Source of the DNA: Cochliopodium minus | Taxonomy: Eukaryota > Discosea > Himatismenida > Cochliopodiidae | Assembly (NCBI GenBank): GCA_024220525.1 | Contig: JAMYWO010000174.1 | Coordinates: 1-30,097 of the forward strand | Direction of reading: 5' to 3' | Length of the DNA stretch: 30,097 nucleotides | Shown: positions 11,309 to 20,247 of the stretch, piece after piece | Layout of the letters: every line of letters begins with the position of its first letter | Numbering within the stretch: position 1 is the stretch's first letter | The notes under the pieces: model-generated | Database searches by the model: none | Told to the model about the DNA's origin: nothing | The model's input: the letters and a program-made list of their open reading frames with translations, nothing else | Position numbers and translations under genes: made by a program

Positions 11309-11746
11309 NNNNNNNNNNNNNNNNNNNNNNNNNNNNNNNNNNNNNNNNNNNNNNNNNNNNNNNNNNNNNNNNNNNNNNNNNNNNNNNNNNNNNNNNNNNN
11401 NNNNNNNNNNNNNNNNNNNNNNNNNNNNNNNNNNNNNNNNNNNNNNNNNNNNNNNNNNNNNNNNNNNNNNNNNNNNNNNNNNNNNNNNNNNNNNNNNNNN
11501 NNNNNNNNNNNNNNNNNNNNNNNNNNNNNNNNNNNNNNNNNNNNNNNNNNNNNNNNNNNNNNNNNNNNNNNNNNNNNNNNNNNNNNNNNNNNNNNNNNNN
11601 NNNNNNNNNNNNNNNNNNNNNNNNNNNNNNNNNNNNNNNNNNNNNNNNNNNNNNNNNNNNNNNNNNNNNNNNNNNNNNNNNNNNNNNNNNNNNNNNNNNN
11701 NNNNNNNNNNNNNNNNNNNNNNNNNNNNNNNNNNNNNNNNNNNNNN
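11309..11746. other. Assembly gap (438 N)
   Basis: Unknown bases. The WIPI-like gene loses its 3' part here, and the next sequence begins inside a different open frame. The order and distance of the two sides rest only on scaffolding. Confidence 1.
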
Positions 11747-11896
11747 TTCAAACCTGTAAATGGTACTTTTCCTTCCCTTATCAACAAAGCAACCAAAAAA
11801 AGACTCATCGAGAAAAAAGAAAAGTCATTAACCCATTATCCCCATTTGGAGACGAACCAGGGTCTTCATACCCTCTTTAACAATGGAGACTCGTAA
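11747..11896 (+). CDS. Unrecognised C-terminal tail (49 residues), partial
   Basis: An open frame from the gap edge to TAA at 11894-11896 has balanced codon use and more G+C than the introns around it. It begins FKPVNGTFPSLINKATKKRL, is basic, and ends NNGDS. It does not look like the end of a WD propeller, so it need not be the continuation of the WIPI-like gene. I do not recognise a family, and it may be non-coding. Confidence 0.35.
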   Translation, partial: FKPVNGTFPSLINKATKKRLIEKKEKSLTHYPHLETNQGLHTLFNNGDS

Positions 11897-12061
11897 CCCT
11901 TGAATAGACATTAATAATAATAAAGGAATCTTTTTCTTCAAAACAAACTATCTTTGGAAAATCCAGAGTGTTGGTAGAGAATACTGGTAAAAATTGATAA
12001 AAGCAGGAATGGAAAGTAACAAAAACTTTAAAGTTGAATGAAAGGGCGAAAGAAAAACTTA
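11897..12061. other. No gene seen
   Basis: Sequence of mixed composition between the unrecognised tail and the kinase pseudogene. It may be decayed 3' flank of either. No convincing frame was found on either strand. Confidence 0.4.
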
Positions 12062-13297
12062 TTAAGTATTACAAATAACGTAATTAAAAAATAATTTAAT
12101 CCTTTTCTTCAAAATCTTGAGAATTTCTTGCGCAGTGGGCCTATTGTTTGGGTCTTTGGACAAACAAGATTCGATCAAAGGATTTAGTCCTGTCATTTTC
12201 TTTTCTATTTCGTTGATGATCCACTTATGGTACTTAAATAAATAATCGTATACAGTTATTTTCAATAACTCTTCCTCTAAGAAGAAAGAGGATGACAAAA
12301 TTTCTGCCAAACAACCCCAAAAGAATAAATGTCTGCCGAATAATCGTACAAATCGTTGATTAAAATTTGGAGTTTGAATGATTTTTGTAAAATTTAAAAT
12401 AATGTGTATTAAATTTAACAAAAAAATGAAAAACCATTGTATTTTTTTGTAAACCTAACTTGATTTTGGGCTTCACATCTGTGACAATCTTGTGGTAACT
12501 GACTCCAAAGTCCCCAACAAGACACGTAAACTATTGTTTCATTAAATAAATTTTTTTAAGAAAAAAAAAAAAATACCCTTTCTTGAAAATGACAAAAATG
12601 TTTTCAGGTTTTATGTCGTTATGGATGATCCCGTTGGAGTGTAAAGACTGATTCCTTTCACTATTCCTTTGGCGTACCTGAGACTTATCATTGTGGGAGG
12701 TTTGAAGATTTGGTATGATGGCAGACAATGTTGTATCAGCCTTTTTTAAAAAAATTAAAATTTAAAAAAAGATTTAAATAATACAAAAATCAAGTAAGCT
12801 TCGTCTTCAACAGTGATAACATCCAAAAGTTTTACAATATGTTTGCTTTCAATGAAGAGTGCACTCTATTTCATTGACCAATCTTTCTTTTGGAAATCTT
12901 CTCTTATGTCCAATTTCTTTACTGCAACTTTCAGGTGGGAATAAGTTGATCTTTTGATAAAAAATAAATAAAAAAACAATTTAATTCCAAAATAATATTT
13001 GTTACGCTCTTTTTTCTGAAATTTCTAATTATTTTTTTAAAAAATTTTAAACATTTTTAAAATAATTTCTTAATTACGAAAGAAATTTTTACTAATTTTT
13101 CTCTTCTTGAGAATCATCAATTTCTTCAATTTTTCTCAAATAAAATTTTTGTATTCGGCAAACCACACGTTTTTGTGCCTTTGTTTACCCAACTTCAAAA
13201 GTTTAAAAAACTTGTTTGTTTGTTGGAAATGTATCTCTGTTAAAAAATTACAAATTGGCTTTCTGAAACTTGTTATTTCCAACAATTTAACGTTCTA
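12062..13297 (-). pseudogene. Decayed protein kinase gene
   Basis: Almost every kinase subdomain can be found in order on the minus strand, but in shifting frames. They are a Gly-loop region with lost glycines and NVWFAEYKN (13146-13172); VAVKKLDIREDF (about 12928); NEIECTLH of helix C; ESKHIVKLLDVITVEDEAYL; the catalytic loop HNDIKPEN (12600-12623); VGDFGVSY (DFG at 12503-12511); SADIYSFGVVW (12316-12336); and CLSKDPNNRPTAQEIL (about 12119). Adjacent motifs lie in different frames in at least four places, and internal stops occur. It was probably a Ser/Thr-type kinase of the host. HND replaces HRD. Sequencing error alone is unlikely to cause so many breaks. No functional product is expected. 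Confidence 0.8.
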
Positions 13298-13340
13298 AAT
13301 GTTAAAATAATATTGAATATTAATAAAGGTATATTTATTA

Positions 13341-15911
13341 TTAAATACTTTTAAATTTTATTTTTACTTTGATATAATTAGAGTTAGAAGAGATCCAACC
13401 CTTGAGTTGAGCAGCCTGCTTTCCGATCTTAGTGAGGGTATTCACATTGTGTTGGATAGAACTCCAGAAGAAATCTTGATGGTATTTAGTCACCTTCTTT
13501 TTGATTTTTTCTTTCATCTCGTTGAAAATTTCCTTCAAGTTCTTCTCTGTTATTTTCTCCTTAACTTCTTTCACCAAATGATCTTTTTTTGTTTAAAAAA
13601 TAAAAAAAGGAACTGAATAAAATTTTAAAAAAAAAAAAATAAAATTATCAAATTTAAATTTTTAAAAAAAATAAATCAAAAATTTTTACTCAAAATTTCG
13701 ACTAATCCATATTCCTTTTTCAATTCCATCAAGTTTAAGCTCTTTCTGACATTAAAAGTTTTGATCAAAAGTTGAGAAATGAGATTTTTCATGTAATCCA
13801 AATTAATCTCCTTTTCCATACTCTCAATCTTTTTCACCAAAAATTTTTTTGTTTCAACAATTTTTTGTTCTAAACTTATTTTTAAAATTGGATTAAATAT
13901 TTTATTTTATTTTATTTTATTTTATTTTATTTTATTTTATTTTATTTTATTTTATTTTATTTCATTTTATTTTATTTTATTTTATTTTATTTTTTTACCT
14001 CATAAAATCAACAAAAAGAAGTCCGTCAGTGAGAAATTTTTCTTTCTCTAAAATATCAAAGAATTTATTGTGGATGGATCCCATGCTCTCAGCTCCCATT
14101 GAAAACAAACTATTCACAATTTCTCCGTTTAAAGAATTATTCGTTTTGCTGGAAAAAAAAATTTTTTTTTTTAATATAAAAATTAATTTTAATTAATAAA
14201 ATAAAAAATATGTAAAAAGCGAACCTTTTAAAAGAATCAATGAGATCTTTGGAGTACTGGTCATCAAAGGCCCGAGAAAAAAAGGTGTAAATAGAAAACA
14301 AAGTGGCCTGTTTTTCGTGGATCTTTTCAAAGATGTGGCGAATCTTTTGATGCAAAGTGAAAGAGAAGAAGTTGTGGCATTTTTGTAAATTATCGTAGAA
14401 AGAATTTTCTTTTTTTTTGAAATCAAGGAATACGATGTCGTACACCCTTGGGAAGAATCCAAGAATTTTGGTTTCAATCATGGCTTTTGTCTTTTCCTTT
14501 TTTATGCAATTTCCCCAATTTGTTACTACCACCATCACTTTTTATAAAAACATTTAAATCACATAAAAAAAGAAATTAAAAAATATTTTAAATTCAAATA
14601 AAACAATAGAAACATTGAAAAAAAAATTAAAATATAATTACCAGACTTATTCTTAAAATTTTTGAGTTCATTAAATGTTTTCTCAAGACTTTCAGAAATA
14701 CCAGGGTTTTGAGAGTTGATAACCAAGAAAATACCATCAGATTTCTTCACATTGAAGTAAGCCATCTTTCTTGATAATTCCCTATGATCATTAATGCCAG
14801 GTCCATCCAATAAATTTACATTCTGAATAAATTTGGAGGGAGTCAATATTTCTAGCATTCCGCTTGGGTTCTTCTCGAAGATCGCTCTCACTGATCTTCT
14901 CACTTCTTCTTTTGATACTTCTTCGTTCTCCTCTGTTTCATCTAATGTCTCATTTTCTTAAAAAAATATAATCAAAATGATTTTCATTTTAAAATAAAAA
15001 AATAATCAAAATATTGGACAACTTTGTTAGCGGATATTAATTTATAACTAACAAATTTTGAACTTTTGTAAAGTTTTGAACATCTCTATCAAAATATTGA
15101 AAATTTTTATTTAAAATTGAAAAATATATCATTTACCCTCAATGTTTATGATTTGGGGACTCTTTTTGGTATCATTTATTTTGGAGATGAGATCCTTCAG
15201 ATCTGTGTTTCCCTTATCATTCTCGAGGAGGATATCTTGGAGGGATTCATCATTTCTTGTATTCACCAGACAATAATAGTTCTTATCATTCAATGAGAAA
15301 GTGATTCTGATGGATCCCAGAGTATTCATACACATTCCAGTTGGCAGCACCTTATATCCAATCAAAGCATTCAATAGTGTGCTCTTTCCCGAGTTTATCT
15401 CTCCTATTACTGTCACATTGATGAAGGTATTCATCTTCTCCTTTAATTCTATTAATTCTTCCTTGATTGGTTGCAAGATACACGAGGTGGATGGATTGAT
15501 ATCAATTGAATTTATCATCTTTGTGATCATATTAACCATTTGGGAGATGCGGCTCATCTTGTTTTCTATATTGCATACATAATATTTTATTGCCTCATCA
15601 AATTCATCTCTATTGCATTCCACCTTACATTTTTTTAAAAATTTATTTGTTCATTATTTTACATTTCTTACCTTTATTTCTTTTATGATTTTTTCTTTCA
15701 CTTTCAATTCCAGCGGATCCTGCTTCAAGAATGTTTCCCAACCACTCTCGACTAGATTGTAAACCCTACTTTGCTTTTTGAAGATTAAATCGAAACAATT
15801 TTTTCTCAGATTGCAAATTTGCTCCACTTTAGTGACTAAATCTTGATAATCTTTGATGACAAGAGGGTAAAATGTATCAAGATAATCAATATCAATATCA
15901 TAACTTTTCAT
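13341..15911 (-). CDS. Dynamin-like large GTPase
   Basis: Seven exons, 5' to 3': 15911-15672, 15623-15137, 14956-14642, 14537-14225, 14148-13999, 13874-13690 and 13582-13341. They give 643 residues and all phases agree. A helical N-terminus precedes the P-loop GEINSGKSTLLNALIG (about 154-162). Switch I is LPTGMCMNT. G3 is LLDGPGIND (about 293), where dynamins usually have DTPG. G4 is VVVTNWG (about 351-356), which lacks the usual K and D of NKxD. The rest is helical and Lys/Glu-rich, with no clear membrane anchor. Family members remodel membranes. The overall pattern resembles bacterial-type dynamin-like proteins more than classical dynamin, and the weak G4 suggests altered nucleotide specificity. 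It is divergent to the four-pass membrane gene, 64 bp away. Confidence 0.82.
13893..13996. repeat. (ttttatt)n microsatellite in a dynamin intron
   Basis: About twenty near-perfect copies of attttatttt fill the intron 13875-13998 of the dynamin-like gene. On the coding strand it forms a purine-poor A-rich tract next to the donor. Confidence 0.9.
15010..15092. mobile_element. MITE-like palindromic element, copy A
   Basis: About 83 bp within the dynamin intron 14957-15136. It holds inner inverted repeats tttgttagcg and aactaacaaa around an AT core. Its outer arms pair loosely: ggacaactttgtt on one side, and ttttgtaaagttttgaacat on the other. A homologous element in reverse orientation lies at 26610-26697. 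It has no coding capacity. Confidence 0.65.
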
Positions 15912-15975
15912 TTTTTTTTTTTTTCAAAATGAAAATTCTTAAAATTAAATTAAATTAATAATTAAAAAAAAAAAA
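15912..15975. promoter_or_regulatory. 64-bp divergent promoter region
   Basis: Only 64 bp separate the start codons of the dynamin-like gene (minus) and the four-pass membrane gene (plus). The spacer is flanked by an A-run and a T-run. Both transcripts must start here. Confidence 0.55.
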
Positions 15976-16551
15976 ATGAATTTTTTGAGAACAAATTATT
16001 ATACACCATTAGCCTCATCTATTACCATCTTGAGTGTAACTCAAATGGGAGTGTACATTTATTATGCAGTAACAGATTCGATCTCCAAATTGAATTTGAA
16101 TTACTACAATTCCAATGTTCATGGTGAGTGGTCTTACTTTATATTGATCTCACATATCTCAATGGGAATTTTTCTTGCGATTTGTGGATTGATTGAACTT
16201 GGAATAATCATCAAGGCATTTTATCATCTCTATTGGAAAGAATATCATCTCTCAAATCTTCCCAATAACAATGATATTAATCCTATTGTTTCTCAAAAAT
16301 TAAAATATATTTCCTGGATCTATTTTCTTTTCACATTCACTGGATTCAAATTTCTGATTATAATCTTGCACGCTATCCCAAACATCTTTACATTCAAAGA
16401 AAATAAACAAAGCGATTATATAATTCCCCATCTCTTCCTCTTTTTAACTAATGCCATTAACTTTCTTGCACTTATTTTTCTCCTTGGTGAAGAAAGAAAT
16501 GATGAAAAAGATTTGAATATCTCAATAGATGGTGAATTAATAAATGTTTAA
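15976..16551 (+). CDS. Four-pass membrane protein, family unknown
   Basis: A single-exon gene of 191 residues. Four hydrophobic segments are visible at about 14-35, 53-80, 110-135 and 150-168. A loop of about 30 residues between segments 2 and 3 contains NLPNNNDINP, and the tail is acidic. There is no signal peptide distinct from the first segment and no cysteine pattern of tetraspanins. The next gene is a diverged tandem copy: IELGIIIKAFYH matches LLESILITKALYH, and GFKFLIIILHAIPN matches GIKLVIAIMQSIPN. It lacks introns, unlike nearly all its neighbours. I do not recognise a function. Confidence 0.75.
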   Translation: MNFLRTNYYTPLASSITILSVTQMGVYIYYAVTDSISKLNLNYYNSNVHGEWSYFILISHISMGIFLAICGLIELGIIIKAFYHLYWKEYHLSNLPNNNDINPIVSQKLKYISWIYFLFTFTGFKFLIIILHAIPNIFTFKENKQSDYIIPHLFLFLTNAINFLALIFLLGEERNDEKDLNISIDGELINV

Positions 16552-16606
16552 AAAATTTAAAATTTTTTTATTTTTTATAAAATAATAATAAAAAAAAAAA
16601 TTAGAA

Positions 16607-17216
16607 ATGAAAACTTTAAATCCAAGAAAATCATTCACTTCTTTGTGGATATCAATTTTAATTCTTGTAAATGTTCCAATGGTATTCTTTACTTTCTATG
16701 GGCAAAGAGATTTAAGATTTTTAATCAATGGGGACTACACTTTGCAATCAAAGTGGATAAATAAATTCTATATTGTTGTTGATTCAATTATGATGATTTA
16801 TTGTTTGTTGGAATCCATTTTAATCACAAAGGCACTATATCATAAATAAAGAAAAGAAAAAAAATGACAAAATGAAATTTCAATCAGAAAGTGATTCTCT
16901 AGAAATTATTCATTCTCAATTTTTTGAAAATGAAAATGATTCATCCAATCATTATTTGAAGTTTCTTCAATTAATCCAAATTCTAATTTATCTCTCAGGT
17001 ATAAAATTGGTTATTGCCATCATGCAATCTATTCCAAATAAAGAAAGTAAAGATGGGATACTTCCCTCTATCTTTTTAGTGATGTTCTCATTGGTTGGGT
17101 TTCTCTTTTACTTGTTCATCCTTTCCAAAGAATTGAAATTTAACTCCACCTACACTAAAAAGGGGTGTTGTACTTTTGATTTGAAGCTTAACAAATACTT
17201 GAAAATAAAAAATTGA
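16607..17216 (+). pseudogene. Tandem copy of the four-pass membrane gene, split by a frame break
   Basis: Two consecutive frames, 16607-16849 (80 residues) and 16872-17216 (114 residues), together cover the whole length of the preceding gene. The first ends right after KALYHK, and the second resumes with the loop and segments 3 and 4. The shift falls in an A-rich stretch (16847-16871) with no GT-AG intron to bridge it. The tail differs and ends Lys-rich with a CC pair. Either this is a recently broken paralog or the assembly has a small indel there. Two separate half-proteins are the less likely reading. Confidence 0.65.
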
Positions 17217-17353
17217 TAATTACAAATTATTTTTGTTTTGAACTCTTTCACTTCTTCTCTCTCAATAATATTCATTTGTAGCATTGAAAAGAAGATTTTG
17301 AGAGAAAGATTATTTTTTCTTTGGTTTTTTCTATAGAAATCTGTCTATAAAAT
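17217..17353. other. Spacer between convergent genes
   Basis: 137 bp between the 3' ends of the membrane-gene copy and the channel 3' half. No gene is seen. An imperfect inverted match (tcactt...tctctc and gagagaaag) could reflect 3'-end signals. Confidence 0.4.
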
Positions 17354-20027
17354 TTATTTTAAATTTTTTTTGGTAAGAAATTCAATGAATTGCAAAGAAG
17401 AGGAAAACAATTTTTGAGATTTATTGTTTAAATGAAAGAGTTGTTCTAAAGAAAAGTGTTTGAGGTTTTTCTCAAAGTTTTCAAGTAAAAGATCCATATC
17501 TTTCAAAATATTTAGTGATTCTTCGTTAAGTTGGGAAGAAATGAAAGAAGAGTGTAACATTCTTTCTTTTTTTCCTTTTTCGCAAATTTCCAAAAAAGAA
17601 TCCCACAAATTATTTTCAAATCCATAATTCCCTTTTATTTCTTTTAATGCTTCATAATCCATTTCCATTAACACACTATTTTTCTTTGCAACCAATTTCT
17701 TTTCTTTTAAATATATTAATCATTTTATTTAATTTTTGAAAAAGAAAATGTTTTACGAGAAAGGCCATCCTTTAACATTTTTGTGTTTCCAACCAAAGAG
17801 AATGCTCCTTCGATTAATACTGGCTTTTCTAAATTACTTTCAAATGAATAAATTAAAAAAATGAAAGAAAATAAAATAATAAAAATAAAAAAGAAATTGT
17901 TTATTATTATTTAGAAATAATTAGAAAAAAATAATTAAAATAAAATAATTAAAATAAAATAAAATAATTAAAATAAAATAATTAAAAGAAATTGTTTATT
18001 ATTATTTAGAAATAATTAGAAAAAAATAATTAGAAAAAAATAATTAAAATAAAATAATTAAAATAAAAAAGAAATTGTTTATTATTATTTAGAAATAATT
18101 AGAAAAAAACCTGGTGATTTCAATTTCTCCATCAATGAGAAAATAAACAGAAGAAATAGTTTGATTTTCCCTGACAAGAGTTTTGTCAGTGTTGTAAATT
18201 TTGAAATCTTTAAACTTTTCAATGAAATGATTGCATTGTTTATCTGGATATTTTTCATATTCCAAAAACTTATTTTTAATTTTCCTTTTCATTTCTCTCG
18301 TTTTTGCTTAAAAATTTTTATTGAAAAAAGAATTAAGCAATAAATAAGAACATCAATAAAGAATTAAGCAATAAATAAGAATATTAATAAAGAATTAAGC
18401 AATAAAGAAGAACATTAATAAAGAATTAAGCATGAAATAAGAATATTAATAAATAAAGATAAATAAAAGATGAATAAAGTAAGAATAGATTAATAAAAAA
18501 ATAATAAAGAATATAATCAAAATATTAATAATTATTTACCTATTGATTCTACATAGACTTTCATTTTAACAAAGTTTTTGATAACTAATTTCAAATAAAA
18601 AATAAAAATAAATAAAAAAAAAAATAAAAATAAAAATAAAATAAATATAAAATAAAAATAAAATGTAATATAATAAAATATAATAAAATATAATAAAATA
18701 TGATAAAAATAAAATAAAATTAAATAACAAAAACAAATAAAATAAATTAAAAAAGGGGTAGAATAATATAGAAGAGTAGTGAGGTATTTTTTTACTTTCG
18801 ATAAAAATTTTTTTATTGACAACAAAAAGTTCAGTAGGAGTGAGAGCTTCAACACTATATTTTCTTTTATTTTTATTTCCTCTTTTTTCTATCATAAATT
18901 CTTCCCCAAAAAAATTCCCCTCGTTCACCACTTGATATGTATTTATTCCATATTCACTTTTTTAAATGACAAAATAAAAAAATAAATAAAAAAGAAATTT
19001 AAAAAATAAAATTAAAATTATAATTTAAATTATAATTTAAATAAAATAAATATAAAAAATTTTAATTTGTAAAAACAAAAATTAATGAAAAAATTATTTT
19101 AAAAAAAAAAAAAAAAATTGAAATTTTACTCTTTGATAGCCAGGTCACCACGAATAACAAAATAAATATCATTACAAGCATCTCCATGCATGATAACAAA
19201 ATCTCCTTCTTCGTGTATTTCCCTTTGAAGAAACGGAATTATCTTATCCCTAAATTCCACTTTTTTTTTGAATTATAATCAAAATAAAGAAAATAATCAA
19301 AATAAAGAAAATAATATTATAATCAAAATAAAGAAAATAATATTATAATCAAAATGAAGAAAATTTTTATTTTTTATTATCTATTTTAAATTACGATCGC
19401 TTTTGAAAAGAGGAATGTTATCAACCAAACATAAATGTATTTCAGCAATTATATCATTTTTTAATTTATGAGGAAACATTTCTAATATTGTTTTTTCTTC
19501 TGACAACACTCCTACAAAAATTTAATTATTATTTTTTAATTTTCAATAAAAATAATAAATAATAAATAATAAATAAATAATATAATTAGAATAATAAATA
19601 ATAATTAGAATAATAAATAAATAATAATATAATTAGAATAATAAATAATAATAGAATCAATTTTAGAGGAAGAAATACCCTTGGAATATTCGCGAGAAAT
19701 GAATTTTCGAAGACGACGGGTGAGGGGTTTGGTTAATTTTTTACGTTGACTGAAATGATTTAAACGTTGAATTTTAGAATCAAAAAGTTGTTTTTCAGGA
19801 TCAAATTGATTCATCAAACTCACCACACTTCCTATTATCAATGCACTCAAAAATATTATTATTGGTCCTTCCATGTTTACTATCGCCTTTTCTTTGAAAA
19901 TTTTTTTTATTTTTTTATTATTAATTTATTTATTTTTAATTTTTAATTTATTATTTTTTATTTTATAAATTGAATTTTAAAAGAATTTTTTATTTACCCA
20001 AAATGGTGACAGGAGGAGGAACACTTC
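17354..20027 (-). CDS. Cyclic-nucleotide-gated-type channel, 3' half (pore, S6, C-linker, two cNBDs)
   Basis: Nine exons, 5' to 3': 20027-19998, 19891-19679, 19511-19395, 19259-19130, 18956-18796, 18557-18540 (an 18-nt microexon), 18306-18111, 17836-17757 and 17703-17354. They encode 431 codons including the stop. The first exon begins in phase GA and reads GSVPPPVTIL, the CNG pore exit (compare GETPPPV). Then come S6 (IIIFLSALIIGSVVSLMNQF), a C-linker (KPLTRRLRKFISREYSKG) and cNBD1 (GDFVIMHGD, DIYFVIRGDLAIK, FFGEEFM, RKYSVEALTPTELFVV). A second, more degenerate cNBD follows (VYFLIDGEIEIT, GAFSLVGN, KKLVAKKNSVLMEM), without a clear FGE/Arg cassette. Its upstream acceptor lies at the edge of minisatellite R. 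Added to the 172-1634 exons it makes a complete 698-residue protein, with phase matching exactly. Confidence 0.87.
17870..18110. repeat. Intronic minisatellite, about 60-80 bp unit
   Basis: Three copies of a block containing gaaattgtttattattattt then agaaataattagaaaaaa fill the channel intron 17837-18110. They are spaced by (aattaaaataaa) units. The last copy abuts the splice donor. Confidence 0.85.
18318..18450. repeat. Intronic minisatellite, about 32-bp unit
   Basis: Four copies of aagaattaagcaataaataa followed by gaa(c/t)attaata occupy the channel intron 18307-18539. Confidence 0.85.
19265..19372. repeat. Intronic minisatellite, about 30-bp unit
   Basis: Copies of aatcaaaataaagaaaataa tattat sit in the channel intron 19260-19394. 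A related AT tandem (ataataaataataattaga) fills the next intron at 19550-19660. Confidence 0.8.
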
Positions 20028-20050
20028 CTTTATAAAGATAAATTAAAGTA

Positions 20051-20120
20051 TAAAAAGAAAATATGAAGTAAAAGTATATAAATAAAAAGAAAATATAAAG
20101 TAAAAGTATATAAATAAAAA
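20051..20120. repeat. Minisatellite R, copy 2
   Basis: Two full units and a partial unit are nearly identical to 1-140, including the two-variant alternation and the same orientation. Just to the left is the acceptor of the channel pore exon (20028-20029). To the right follow (ataaaaa)n and then the PP2C exon. It marks the breakpoint of two genes. Confidence 0.9.
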
Positions 20121-20247
20121 ATAAAAAATAAAAAATAAAAAATAAAAATATAAAAAAAAGTAAATTATAAAATAATAATAAATTAAGAAAATGTTTATTA
20201 AAAAATTAAATTTTATGAAGATTTTAATTTTTTTTTGTTAACAAAAG
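20121..20247. other. Low-complexity stretch before the PP2C exon
   Basis: (ataaaaa)n followed by AT-rich sequence ending in the acceptor acaaaag. It reads as the 3' part of an intron whose upstream exon is not in this window. No coding sequence is seen. Confidence 0.6.

Noticed and set aside
11293-11808. A 171-residue open frame on the minus strand
   Set aside because: It consists almost wholly of unknown bases from the N gap.
13107-13298. A 63-residue plus-strand frame
   Set aside because: The minus strand here carries the degenerate N-lobe of the kinase pseudogene. The plus frame has no recognisable feature.
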